NCBI GenBank assembly: GCA_050246115.1
Contig: JBFWWP010000003.1
Location: forward strand, 62,001 to 126,000
DNA length: 64,000 bases
Reading direction: 5' to 3'
Source: JBFWWP01 sp050246115
Lineage (GTDB): Bacteria > Planctomycetota > UBA8108 > UBA1146 > JAJFFE01
The translations under genes and the position numbers were made by a program. Below the pieces are notes generated by a model, which was not told the DNA's origin, did not search any database, and saw only the letters and a list, made by a program, of their open reading frames with translations. Shown here one piece after another: positions 1 through 8,630 of the stretch. The stretch's first letter is position 1; each line of letters starts with the position of its first letter.

Positions 1-58
1 AGACCAGATCGCTCACGGCGCGCACGAGGCCCAAGTCCCTGGCTTCGAACAATCCCAC
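1..58 (-). CDS. N-terminal fragment of an unidentified protein running off the left edge
   Basis: A GTG at 58 opens a frame that stays open to the window edge (19 residues, beginning MGLFEARDLGLVRAV). It is preceded by AGGAGG at 66-71 with a 7-base spacer, which is close to an ideal ribosome binding site, and this is the only reason to call it. Too little protein is visible to assign a family. The neighbouring HD hydrolase lies on the same strand, but about 180 bases upstream. Confidence 0.4.
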   Translation of the reverse strand, partial: MGLFEARDLGLVRAVSDLV

Positions 59-239
59 GCCTCGACCTCCTGCGAAACTCCGACCGCCCCCCCCACGAGA
101 CATCACCCGCGTATGCGCGGTGCGGCGCAGTGTTGGCAAGGGGGAAGGCGAATGCAAGTTCGGAATCCAGGAGCGACGAGTCCCGCGCGCCTCGGTCGAA
201 CCGGAGAGGGTGGTGCGCGTGGTGCCCGGAGCGTAGGCA

Positions 240-755
240 CTACTGCGAAGCTGGGAGCTCACCGCCGACGATACGGTCGATCTCCTGCCAGACTTCATCG
301 CACAGTCCGGGTCGATGGGCGGACGCCCGGAATGCCGCGTGCTCCCGACGGTACAGGTCGAGCTTCCCGCCGGTCTGGCTACTGGCGGACATCCGCAGAT
401 TGGCGAGCCGGTCCGCGGCCTTCACGATCAGGGCCAGCTCCAAGTCGCCGGAGACCGTCGCGAGCTTTGCGTGGGTCAGCGCCTTGCGTGCTTCGCGGGT
501 CGGCCCCTCGACATCGGTGACCAAGGCCACGCAGTCCGCCACACGCGAGCCGAAGCATGCCCGAATCTCCGAGAGACCGGTGTCCGTGTCCTCCACGACG
601 TCGTGCAAGAGCCCGATGATCTGCGCTTCTTCGCCGTAGGGCGCCAGAATGGAAGCGACGGCGTCGAGGTGGTACGAGTAGGGAAAGTCGCCGTATCGCT
701 GGTCCCCGTGGGCCGCGAGGGCAAACGCACGAGCAGCGACAACCGACGAGTTCAT
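240..755 (-). CDS. HD-domain metal-dependent hydrolase (RelA/SpoT hydrolase-like)
   Basis: 171 residues. An HD phosphohydrolase signature is visible: HGDQRY near the N-terminus, then SYHLDAV, LLHDVVEDT (the HD metal pair and ED) and KAADRLANL. These are the motifs of the ppGpp hydrolase half of SpoT and of small (p)ppGpp hydrolases (Mesh1-like), so hydrolysis of a phosphorylated nucleotide is likely; the exact substrate is inferred. It has no synthetase, TGS or ACT domain, so it is a stand-alone hydrolase. I chose ATG 755 because GGAG (762-765) sits 6 bases upstream; an ATG at 761 would have no spacer. A longer frame extends upstream but lacks a plausible start. No signal peptide, so cytoplasmic. 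Confidence 0.75.
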   Translation of the reverse strand: MNSSVVAARAFALAAHGDQRYGDFPYSYHLDAVASILAPYGEEAQIIGLLHDVVEDTDTGLSEIRACFGSRVADCVALVTDVEGPTREARKALTHAKLATVSGDLELALIVKAADRLANLRMSASSQTGGKLDLYRREHAAFRASAHRPGLCDEVWQEIDRIVGGELPASQ

Positions 756-976
756 GCGCATCTCCGCTCTTGGATGATCGTTGGTCGTCGTCCCAAGCGC
801 GGAAACCTCCCTGGTCCAGGCGACGGGGTTGCGCAGCGAACCACACCACCCTCGCGGCACGCGCGCACGCCAAGGGCGCTGGATCCGGCGCTTCGACACG
901 AGCCACGATTGTAGGAGCCACTCGCCGCTCGATCTAGCCCGGAAGAGACGGGCCGGTCGACCCGGAAGGAGTTGCT

Positions 977-1020
977 CCGACCCAAGACCAGCACGCGCTG
1001 GCGCGCTCGCCTTGGGTCGG
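977..1020 (-). terminator. Hairpin downstream of the subtilase gene
   Basis: CCGACCCAAG (977-986) pairs perfectly with CTTGGGTCGG (1011-1020), and the loop contains a further GC-rich partial palindrome. It lies 22 bases after the subtilase stop codon. There is no T-tract, so it may act as a 3' stabilising structure rather than a classic intrinsic terminator. Confidence 0.5.
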
Positions 1021-1041
1021 GGGCAACGACTCACGCCGGGG

Positions 1042-4000
1042 TCACGGGCACGGTGCGCTCATGCAGTGGAGCGAATCCGCGGTCGGATCGCTGCCGCACA
1101 CGCCGAGTGGAGGCGGCGGCGGCGCGCCTCCTGCGAACAGGTAGTTGGCGGTGTAGACCGCGTCGACGATCTGGAAGGCGCCATCGTCGTTCGAGTCGCA
1201 GGCATCGCGACAGGTCGGTAACGCGGGGCCGAACAAGGCCTCGAGGCAGAAGACCACGTCGGTGATCTGGAGGGCGCCATCCGAGTTGCAATCGCCACGC
1301 TTGAACTCGGACTCGACGAGCGTCGGCACGACGGTAACCGCGTCGAAGATCCCAAAGCCGGGTCCCGTCTGGCCGTTGTTACTCAGGACACCGAGCCGCA
1401 GCTCGAAGCTGCCAGGGCCGAGCATGGCGAGCGTCACGACACCGCTTTCGCCGGCGGTGGTCGAGAGTATCTGGGGACCACCTACTACCGACGCTCCGGT
1501 TGCGAGATCGAGCAAGTCCCAGGCCGCTCCGTCCATGCCAGACCCGGTCTCGTCCGACTGAAACTCCCAGCTGAACTCGAGCTCGTGCTGCCCGACCGCC
1601 GTCAGCGCGAACGCCTGACCGATGTAGGTGGCCGTGGCAGCGACCGCAGGATCGTCGCCACCGCGGACCCGGGCCCGACCATTCGTGTAGCTCACGAAAC
1701 CGCTCGCGCTGAAGTCGTAGAAGCACCACGGGAACCCGGTCACGTCCTCGAACTCGCCGTTCGTGAGCAGGCCGGGCGCCTGCGGACAGCCATACACCGC
1801 AATGACATCGGCAACGGTAGTGACGATCCCCGCGTTGTTCTGCACCTCCGCCTCGACGACGTGAGCTCCAGGGCCAGACGAGAGGTCCAATTCCAAGACG
1901 CGCTGGAGCGACGACGGGCCGATCACCGCGTCGAACACGTCGATCCAAGGCCCTCCGGTCTCCCGCACTCGCAGGCGTCGGATGCCCGTCTCGAGGTCGG
2001 TGGTCACAACCTCCACACGCACTCGCTGCGAGCCGGTCTGCGGCGCGTCGTCGTTGATGAAGATCGTGGCGTCCGGACCCGTGGTGTCGGCGAAGAGCCG
2101 GAACATGCCACCACCCGGACCCGCGAGATTGGCGACCACCAGGCCGTGGCGGTCGGCAACGCTGGCCTGGTAGTCGAACGCCTCCGGTTCTCCCGACACA
2201 CCGCTGTTCGCGGTCACCAGGTTGTCCGTGCGCCGTTGGGCCCACGTTGCAGGGTCATTCGGATCCGAGTCGAACAGGAAGACGCCCAAGTCGGGGCTGC
2301 CACTCACCGGCACCACTCGAACATGCTTGCGGTTACCCGCGAGTAGCTGCAGGTCGAAGACTTCCACCAGTCCGTCCGGTCCGAACGCGTAAGGGCCATA
2401 GTCCCCCACCAGGATGTCTTCGCGCGACTCGGCGTGCTCGACGGTTCGATCGCCGCTGGCTCCGGCCTCCCTGACCTCGACGAAACGGGCGCCTTGTCCA
2501 AGGTGGTTGCGATCCACGACGACGAAGTCCAAGAACCCGGCGGCGAGAGTGGACTGCTCCCACACGACATAGTCCGCTGGATCCTCCCAAGGCGACGCCT
2601 CGAACAGAGTCAGGTTGTGGTTCAGTCCGGTCTGGCCTTGCATGGCGACCACGTTCCAACCGGCCGCAGGACGAAACTCGAGGTGATCGAGCGGGATCTC
2701 GGAAGCAACCTGTGTCACGGGCACGTCGGCGTCCAGCACATCGCTCCCCGACCACAGTGCGAGTCCGAGGTACTCGATTCCGCCGGGATAGACCATGTCG
2801 ATCACTCGCACGCGGTGCACCCCGGTCACGGTCGGTACGAAGTCGACGATCTCGAAGGGGTTGTTGACGCTCGTGGAAGAGGCGACGATCACCCCATCCG
2901 GACCCTCCACGACGAGGTCGAGGTCGACCTCGAGCGGGTCGACGGTGTAGCTGCCATTGGGGTTCGAGTTCCAGCAAGCGACCACTCGGGTCCGCGATCC
3001 CTGGCGCAACGTGAAGTCGCGGATCAACGGCAGCTCAGAGGGTATGACACTGATCCCTTCGATGTGGGCCTCCACGGCGGTGACGATCGCAGCGCGGCCG
3101 TCGATGGCGCCGGCACCATCGAAATCACTCAATCGCGAGTTTCCTTCGACGTTGTGAACGGCGGTCGCCATCACCACCGCCTTCGCGGCCTCCGGATAAC
3201 CCCCGGCGTTGCCATTCCCATTGATGATGTCGGCGATCAAAGCGCTGACCATCGGCGCGGAGAAGCTGGTTCCGGTACCTGCTCCGGTCCACGGGCTACT
3301 TGCAGTGGTGCTCGTGATCGCGACGCCTGGGGCAACGACCTCTGGCTTCTCGGCACCCGTTGCTGGATCACGGTAGCTCGAGCACTCATACACCGTGTCG
3401 TCGTCCCAGGTCACGGTGCCGCCGTCGTCGAGGTTACCCACGGTGATGACGTTGAACCCTTTCCCCGGACTCGTCACCCACCCGGCGCCACACGACCCGC
3501 CCTCGTTGCCCGCGGCCGCGACGTGGGAGTCGGCATAGGCGCGCGAGTTGTAGTCGAGGTGGCGATCGTGGTCGTTGAGGTTGCCGCTACCGGCGTTGCT
3601 ACTCCAACTGTGGTTGATGACGTCTAGGTTCTCGGTCACCGTCCAGTCGATCGCCGCCGCGATGTTCGGGTCGAGGTAGTCGGTGGCGTTGGCGCTGTAG
3701 AGGGAGGCTTGCTGCGCCAGCCCTTGATACGTGGACTCGGTGCTGGCGACGATCCCAGCGGTCTGCGTGGCATGGTCGTCGACGTTGGGATGCGCGGGCA
3801 CGCGCGTGACACCCGCAGCCAAGTGCGGACTGTTGAAGGCGACGCGGCTGTCCTCGAGAATGCCCAGGAAGACGCCGCTGCCCTGGAAGTCCCAGGTGTC
3901 GACGAGGTCCGCTTTCACCGTGGGCTTCGCGACATCGAGTGCGTCGCGGTTCTGGTTCGGTCCGTAGATCGTGTCGATGTCGAGACGCCGAGCCAATTCG

Positions 4001-4716
4001 AGGACGGTGGACTTGGCGACGGTCACGTACACCAGCGGGGCAACCGAGCTGACGTAGGTCGGCTCTTCCCCGATGGCTGCGAGGCGCGCCAGGAGCGGCG
4101 CACCGAGTTCGGCGAGCTGGGGAGCGACTCGTTCGAGACACGCGCGGCGGAACGCGCGGACTTGCTCTCGCGTTGGCGACTCCTTGTCCATGAACTCATC
4201 GCGTCGCGGGAATTCGAGCGTATCCGAACGCAGCCAGATGCCGATGGCGATCCGGTCGCTGTCGGCCAGGGCCGTGAGTGGATCGAGAAGATCGGGGTGC
4301 AGAGCGCCAAAGCGCTCGCGGTACGCGACTTCCTCTTGGCGGAGGCAACGAGCCGCGTCGACCACTCGGCCCTCGGAGTCGAGGGCGACCGCGAAGATCC
4401 GTCCTGACGCAGGCGCGATCACCTTGGCCCGCGTGAGGGTCATGCCGGTGGTCGCGAGCACCCGCGTGTGACGATCGGCGACTTCGAGTTCGGCCGTCGC
4501 GAGACCGTGGGACTCGGCCACCCGCTGCAGAATGATGTCGTCGGAGAGCTCGGACCCCGCGAGCGGGCTGACCCCGAACGCGAGCACCGCGAGCACAAGG
4601 AGCCCGAGAGTCGCTCCGATGCCAGATCGCCGAGCCCGAAGTCGGGGCCGGTGGTCCATGGGAACGGAGATCGAGAGCGCGAGCGAGTTCGCCCCGCGAG
4701 TTGAGTTCGATAGCAT
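1042..4716 (-). CDS. Secreted subtilisin-family (S8) serine protease with dockerin-like C-terminal tail
   Basis: 1224 residues. N-terminal basic region and hydrophobic signal segment (LGLLVLAVLAFG), a long pro/N-domain, then the peptidase S8 core: Asp289 (in GILEDS), His315 (DDHATQTAGI), the oxyanion Asn in AAGNEGG, and Ser484 in GTSFSAPMV. The His and Ser motifs are clear; the Asp motif is unusual (EDSR instead of DTGI). The middle of the protein looks like pre-peptidase-C/beta-sandwich modules. Residues 1138-1224 are two Ca-loop repeats (GDCNSDG, DSNDDG) and a Cys-rich end (CGSDPTADS...CP), the tail also found on three other proteins here. ATG 4716 is preceded by GAAAGG with a 9-base gap; ATG 4659 has no such site. 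Likely exported; the tail may serve sorting or complex assembly (inference). Confidence 0.88.
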   Translation of the reverse strand: MLSNSTRGANSLALSISVPMDHRPRLRARRSGIGATLGLLVLAVLAFGVSPLAGSELSDDIILQRVAESHGLATAELEVADRHTRVLATTGMTLTRAKVIAPASGRIFAVALDSEGRVVDAARCLRQEEVAYRERFGALHPDLLDPLTALADSDRIAIGIWLRSDTLEFPRRDEFMDKESPTREQVRAFRRACLERVAPQLAELGAPLLARLAAIGEEPTYVSSVAPLVYVTVAKSTVLELARRLDIDTIYGPNQNRDALDVAKPTVKADLVDTWDFQGSGVFLGILEDSRVAFNSPHLAAGVTRVPAHPNVDDHATQTAGIVASTESTYQGLAQQASLYSANATDYLDPNIAAAIDWTVTENLDVINHSWSSNAGSGNLNDHDRHLDYNSRAYADSHVAAAGNEGGSCGAGWVTSPGKGFNVITVGNLDDGGTVTWDDDTVYECSSYRDPATGAEKPEVVAPGVAITSTTASSPWTGAGTGTSFSAPMVSALIADIINGNGNAGGYPEAAKAVVMATAVHNVEGNSRLSDFDGAGAIDGRAAIVTAVEAHIEGISVIPSELPLIRDFTLRQGSRTRVVACWNSNPNGSYTVDPLEVDLDLVVEGPDGVIVASSTSVNNPFEIVDFVPTVTGVHRVRVIDMVYPGGIEYLGLALWSGSDVLDADVPVTQVASEIPLDHLEFRPAAGWNVVAMQGQTGLNHNLTLFEASPWEDPADYVVWEQSTLAAGFLDFVVVDRNHLGQGARFVEVREAGASGDRTVEHAESREDILVGDYGPYAFGPDGLVEVFDLQLLAGNRKHVRVVPVSGSPDLGVFLFDSDPNDPATWAQRRTDNLVTANSGVSGEPEAFDYQASVADRHGLVVANLAGPGGGMFRLFADTTGPDATIFINDDAPQTGSQRVRVEVVTTDLETGIRRLRVRETGGPWIDVFDAVIGPSSLQRVLELDLSSGPGAHVVEAEVQNNAGIVTTVADVIAVYGCPQAPGLLTNGEFEDVTGFPWCFYDFSASGFVSYTNGRARVRGGDDPAVAATATYIGQAFALTAVGQHELEFSWEFQSDETGSGMDGAAWDLLDLATGASVVGGPQILSTTAGESGVVTLAMLGPGSFELRLGVLSNNGQTGPGFGIFDAVTVVPTLVESEFKRGDCNSDGALQITDVVFCLEALFGPALPTCRDACDSNDDGAFQIVDAVYTANYLFAGGAPPPPPLGVCGSDPTADSLHCMSAPCP
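1045..1305 (-). other. Dockerin-like C-terminal cassette (copy 1)
   Basis: Encodes the last 87 residues of the subtilase: FKRGDCNSDG...ITDVV...LEALF, DACDSNDDG...IVDAV...NYLFAGG, a proline run and CGSDPT...C...CP. The two acidic loops match the calcium-binding half of EF-hand/dockerin repeats. The same layout occurs at 21774-22055, 42435-42701 and 51880-52155. Confidence 0.75.
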
Positions 4717-4895
4717 GACGGCACGCCTTTCGATAGCGACGAGAGTGCGACGCGACCCCGACGACGCTGGCTTTGCGTGCCGGGCACCCACCCCGGGGAC
4801 CCGCGGGCCGCTCCTCCCCTTCCAATCCGGAACCGTGCGCGTCCGTGACACGGCTCCTCCAGTTTCTTGTTCCGCCTTCTCGGTGCCGAGTGCCT

Positions 4896-5044
4896 TGTCA
4901 GGTACCGTCGGCCGCGCTGGTCGCGGCAACTTGGCTCAGATTCGTTCGCTGGGAAGGGTTCGGATCCGGAAGGCGGATCGGTGGATACGTTGAGGAATCC
5001 GGAGCCTTCCCAGCGAACGGAGATGGGCCGAGGCTGCCCGGCCA
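4896..5044 (-). repeat. Interspersed intergenic repeat, copy A (interrupted)
   Basis: Read on the minus strand it carries TGGCCGGGCAGCCTCG (5044-5029) and, about 110 bases later, GCGGCCGACG (4915-4906) followed by CCTGACA (4902-4896). The same three blocks occur in the same order and orientation at 22259-22300, but there only 6 bases separate the first two. The extra bases in this copy include an inverted-repeat insert. Confidence 0.6.
4942..5020. mobile_element. 79-bp MITE-like insert with 15-bp inverted repeats
   Basis: CGTTCGCTGGGAAGG at 4943-4957 is the exact reverse complement of 5005-5019. The segment is bordered by AGAT on both sides (4938-4941 and 5021-5024), as a 4-base target duplication would leave. 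It contains no coding potential. The related repeat at 22259-22300 lacks it. A structural repeat that is not mobile would also fit. Confidence 0.4.
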
Positions 5045-5060
5045 ACGGAGTCAAGGCTCT

Positions 5061-5100
5061 GACCCGGCTTCTCTCCGAAGCCCCCTCGCGACTGCGGGTC
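5061..5100 (-). terminator. Nested hairpin at the end of the FtsJ/RlmM-like gene
   Basis: Outer arms GACCCG (5061-5066) and CGGGTC (5095-5100) enclose an inner stem GGCTTC/GAAGCC (5066-5071, 5077-5082). It begins inside the methyltransferase stop codon, so could end its transcript. Confidence 0.4.
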
Positions 5101-6013
5101 AGTTCGACCAAACCCAAGTGAGTTCGTGCTTGTTGTGCCAGAGATGCATCACCCGCGACCCCGGGATCTGCGCGAAGCGGGCGACCATCGCGTGATCCGT
5201 AGGCCCCTGGAACTTGATGGTGCACACCATGTGGCGCACTGCGGCGGCGGCGATCCAGCGCTCGACCATGCCGAGGAGTCGCTCTGGATAGCACGCGACG
5301 TCGCAGAACAACCAAGCGAGCGGTCGCGCACCGCCGGTGAAGCGGGCCGGTTCGACGGCAAACGCGCTGCCCGACTCGAACCGAACGTTCGGCAGCGCCG
5401 CCACCGACGGCGCCAGGGGCGCCTTGTCGATTGCCAGCACGTCGGCTCCGAGGGAGGCGAGTACCCACGTCCAGCCCCCTGGGCTCGCGCCGAGGTCGAG
5501 ACACGGCTCGCCGGGTTGCGGGCGGATGCCCAAAAGGGTGAACGCCTCCCAAAGTTTCAGGTAGGCGCGATTGGGCGGGGCCTGCCGATCCTCGATGAAC
5601 TCGACCTCGCCGTGCGGGAATGGGCTGGAACAGCGGGGCGCGGCGATGACGGTGCTCGTGTCGAGCAATGTCCAAGACCCGAGCCGAGGCGGTGGCGCGG
5701 GTGTACCGAAGGCGACCGGACTCGAGCGCAGTCGCGGCAACTCGGCGGCGATCAAAGCGGCTCGCCGGTGCAAGTCGTGCGAGTAGAGGACCCAGTCTCG
5801 CTGGATAGCGCGGAGCTGGCGCACTGCGTCGCGTATCGAGCCGATGGTCAGTCGCACCGGATCGAGCCACACGTTCTGCGACCAGGCGCTCGGGCGCGGC
5901 GGGCCCTCCGCCAGCACGAGTCGGTCGTGCACGGCAAGAACACGCCCCACTTCGTCGACGACCTCGTGAACGAAGCCCGGGGCGGCGAGGTAGCCTGTGA
6001 ACTGACTCGTCAT
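5099..6013 (-). CDS. FtsJ/RlmM-type SAM-dependent RNA 2'-O-ribose methyltransferase
   Basis: 304 residues. SAM-binding motif DLGASPGGWTWVL in the middle. The K-D-K-E catalytic tetrad of FtsJ-family ribose methyltransferases can be picked out: Lys in RAYLKLWEA, Asp in LFCDVACYP, Lys in CTIKFQG and Glu in NKHELTWVW. The N-terminal third, before the Rossmann fold, resembles the accessory region of RlmM (23S rRNA C2498 methyltransferase), so a large-subunit rRNA target is likely, though the position is inferred. ATG 6013 was chosen because the family's N-terminal part begins there; longer frames upstream overlap the ABC permease. 55 bases separate it from the permease stop on the same strand. Confidence 0.8.
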   Translation of the reverse strand: MTSQFTGYLAAPGFVHEVVDEVGRVLAVHDRLVLAEGPPRPSAWSQNVWLDPVRLTIGSIRDAVRQLRAIQRDWVLYSHDLHRRAALIAAELPRLRSSPVAFGTPAPPPRLGSWTLLDTSTVIAAPRCSSPFPHGEVEFIEDRQAPPNRAYLKLWEAFTLLGIRPQPGEPCLDLGASPGGWTWVLASLGADVLAIDKAPLAPSVAALPNVRFESGSAFAVEPARFTGGARPLAWLFCDVACYPERLLGMVERWIAAAAVRHMVCTIKFQGPTDHAMVARFAQIPGSRVMHLWHNKHELTWVWSN

Positions 6014-6068
6014 GGGTGTCGAATGTACGTTGCTGTACTCGTACCCGGTAGGCCAAAGCGCGGTCGGC

Positions 6069-8600
6069 TCACTCCGCGGCTCGCAACGTCTCGAGGGGCG
6101 CGGCCCGGATCGCGCGCGCACTGGCCGCCAAACCCGCACCCGCAACCAGAAGCGCGGTGCCGGCGACGATCGGTACCCCCAGGCCCCACGGTAGCCTCGG
6201 CACCAAGTCGAGGACCCGGTCGAAGAACAAACCGGCGAGCAAGAAGGCAGCGGCGGTGCCGATGGTGCCCGCCACGAGCCCAAGAAGCGCGTACTCGACC
6301 GTGAACAACACCATGACACCTCGTCGCGTCGCGCCCAAGGTCTTGAGTAGCGCAGCCTCACGGCGCCGGCGCAAGAACGTGGCGCTGATCGCGCCGGTCA
6401 GGATCACGAGTCCGGTGACCACCGTGAAGCTCCCGAGCACCGCGATCGCAAGGATCGCACGATCGAGCACGCCGGAGACCCGGTCGAGAATGGGCCGAAC
6501 TCGGATCTGGGTCGTGTTGGGGTACTCGACGACCAGCCGGTTCTGTACCGCTTGCTCTTGCTCGCTCGTCATGCGTACACCGGCGAGCAGGAAGTGCGGC
6601 GCCTCGGCCAACACCCCGGGCTCGGCCAGCAGGAAGAAGTTGATGCCAAAGCTGCGCCAAGCCACGGTGCGGAGGCTCGTCACGACGAACTCGAGAGGCA
6701 CACCCTGGACATCGAACACCAGGGTCGATCCGACGCTCACGCCGAGTTCCTTGGCGAAACCCTCCTCGACGCTCAACTCGGGCCTCGCTGGATCCGACCA
6801 GAGCTCGCCCGCCACTACGCGGTTGTCCGGCGGCAGCTCCGGCAACCAGGTGATTCGCTGCTCGCGCGTGAAGAGCCAGTTGGCGCGGCCGCGACGATCC
6901 AACTCGGCGACGCGCTCTGCCACCGGGCGACCGTCGATCGACCGGAGCCGACAGGTCACCACGGGCACCGCCTGAATCGTCGTCGCCCCCTCCGCTTGGA
7001 GGAGTTGGCTCACGCCCTCCCACTGCGGCGGTTGCACGTCCCAGATGTACGCACTCGGGGCCCCCGCGGGCAATGACGCCGAGAGCTCATCGATGAGCCG
7101 CATCCGCACGATCTGTACGGTGAACACCACCGCCACGCCCAGTCCCAGAGCGACGAGCGTGCCGATGGTCCCGGCTCCCGGCCGTCCAAGGGAACCGATG
7201 CCGTGCGCGACATACGGGTGCAACCGCCGTCGCGGAGCGCGCGCGACGACCCAGAGCAGCAACCTCGCGCCGAAGAAGAGCGCGCCCGTGATCGCGAACA
7301 ATGCGCCCGCGAAGCCCAATGCAATGCTCCAGCTCCCCGACTGGGTATAGGCCGTGAGGCTCACGCCGAGGAACAAGAACACGCTCAGCGAGAGCCGCAG
7401 CCACCACCTCGCTGGGAGCACGTCGACGTCCGCACGCAAGACCCGCAGCGGCGGCACTCGCCAAACCGCCGTGAGGGGCGGCAGCACGAACACCAACGCG
7501 GTACCCAATCCCAAGCCGAAGCCGCGCAACCACGCCCACGGTTGGATCAGTACCGCCGATTCGGCCGGGACCAAGTCGCCCGCGAACCATGGCAGCAAGA
7601 GCGGAAACGCCCCCCCGATCCCGACGCCGAGCGCGCTGCCAGCCAAGGAGAGGATGACGACTTGTCCGAGGTGTAGTGCCAGCACGTCGCGCGGCCGGAA
7701 CCCGAGGCAACGTTGGATTGCGATCGCCGGCACCTGGATTGCGATCCAGGTGCGAACGACCTGCGCGGTGCCGATTCCTCCGAGCAGCAGCGACAAGAGC
7801 GCCACCAAGCCGAGGAATCGGCCGAGGCGATCGAGCGCCTGCTGCACGCTCGGTTGTCCCTCGGTGTGCACCTCCACTTGATAGTAGCTCGCGTCCGGGA
7901 GCTCGCCGACCCGTGCCGCAAGCCGCGCGAGCGACTGCGGGTCGGTGACCGTGGGCAAAGCGAACAGGGCTCGGTAGCGCACGTTGCTCCCCCGCCCAAG
8001 GATCTCGGCGCGTGCGAGCGCGTCCGCGCCCAGATACACGCGCGGCCCGAGGAGCAGGGAGAAGTCGACGCCGTCGGTATCCCCTGTGACGACGCCGGCA
8101 ACGCGAAACGAGGTTCCACCGACTGTCAACGACGCTCCCGGATGCAACCCGAACTCGGCGCGCAGCTCCGGCGACACGAGCACATCGCCCGCATCGAGGA
8201 TGGTGCGCAAGTCGCCCGGCGGCTCGACCGTGAGCGACCCGTACAAGGGGTAGCGCCCAGCGACCACGCGCAGGTCGACGAGGCGAGTGCGCCGGGTACC
8301 GTCCGAGAGCGTGGCCGATGCCATGCTGGGTAGCTCGCGCAAGTCCGTCCGCTCGTGCGCAACATCGTCGAACAGCGCCGCGAGATCCGCGGGTAGCTCA
8401 CGACGCGCGGACACCACGAGGTCCGCGCCCAGCAGCTCGCGCGAACGGACGCGAAACCCCTCCGCCACGGAAGCGGTGAGAGAGGCCACGCCGGTGACCG
8501 CGGCAACCCCGACAGCCAGGCACCCGACGAAGAACGCCGAGCGCCGGCGGGACGCCCGCACCTCCCGCCACAAGGCTCGCAGCACGAAGCTCGGGCTCAT
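6069..8600 (-). CDS. ybbP: FtsX-like ABC exporter permease, YbbP type
   Basis: 843 residues. An N-terminal membrane anchor (FVGCLAVGVAAVTGVASL), a large periplasmic region, then FtsX-type helices around residues 250-450 and again at the C-terminus (about 700-830). The duplicated-FtsX, roughly 800-residue architecture fits the YbbP family of macrolide/lipoprotein-exporter-like permeases. It follows its ATPase by 30 bases. In Escherichia coli ybbA-ybbP is divergent from tesA, and exactly that arrangement is seen here, which supports the assignment. The substrate of YbbAP systems is not firmly established; release of hydrophobic compounds from the membrane has been proposed for the family. Confidence 0.85.
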   Translation of the reverse strand: MSPSFVLRALWREVRASRRRSAFFVGCLAVGVAAVTGVASLTASVAEGFRVRSRELLGADLVVSARRELPADLAALFDDVAHERTDLRELPSMASATLSDGTRRTRLVDLRVVAGRYPLYGSLTVEPPGDLRTILDAGDVLVSPELRAEFGLHPGASLTVGGTSFRVAGVVTGDTDGVDFSLLLGPRVYLGADALARAEILGRGSNVRYRALFALPTVTDPQSLARLAARVGELPDASYYQVEVHTEGQPSVQQALDRLGRFLGLVALLSLLLGGIGTAQVVRTWIAIQVPAIAIQRCLGFRPRDVLALHLGQVVILSLAGSALGVGIGGAFPLLLPWFAGDLVPAESAVLIQPWAWLRGFGLGLGTALVFVLPPLTAVWRVPPLRVLRADVDVLPARWWLRLSLSVFLFLGVSLTAYTQSGSWSIALGFAGALFAITGALFFGARLLLWVVARAPRRRLHPYVAHGIGSLGRPGAGTIGTLVALGLGVAVVFTVQIVRMRLIDELSASLPAGAPSAYIWDVQPPQWEGVSQLLQAEGATTIQAVPVVTCRLRSIDGRPVAERVAELDRRGRANWLFTREQRITWLPELPPDNRVVAGELWSDPARPELSVEEGFAKELGVSVGSTLVFDVQGVPLEFVVTSLRTVAWRSFGINFFLLAEPGVLAEAPHFLLAGVRMTSEQEQAVQNRLVVEYPNTTQIRVRPILDRVSGVLDRAILAIAVLGSFTVVTGLVILTGAISATFLRRRREAALLKTLGATRRGVMVLFTVEYALLGLVAGTIGTAAAFLLAGLFFDRVLDLVPRLPWGLGVPIVAGTALLVAGAGLAASARAIRAAPLETLRAAE

Positions 8601-8630
8601 GCGGTCGGTCTCGTGACCCGGGTGGACGCT

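Larger units (their letters stand above)
4717..5098. other. Intergenic region (382 bp) with repeat element and 5' region of the subtilase gene
   Basis: Both flanking genes are on the minus strand. 4896-5044 holds an interspersed repeat shared with 22240-22300, itself interrupted by a short inverted-repeat insert (4942-5020). 4717-4895 would be the leader and promoter region of the subtilase; no convincing -35/-10 pair was found. Open frames crossing this stretch look like GC-rich noise. Confidence 0.6.

Noticed and set aside
4440..6056. 538-codon minus-strand frame over the methyltransferase and intergenic repeat
   Set aside because: Low-complexity Arg/Ser-rich translation, no start signal, and it crosses the repeat element and the FtsJ-like gene.
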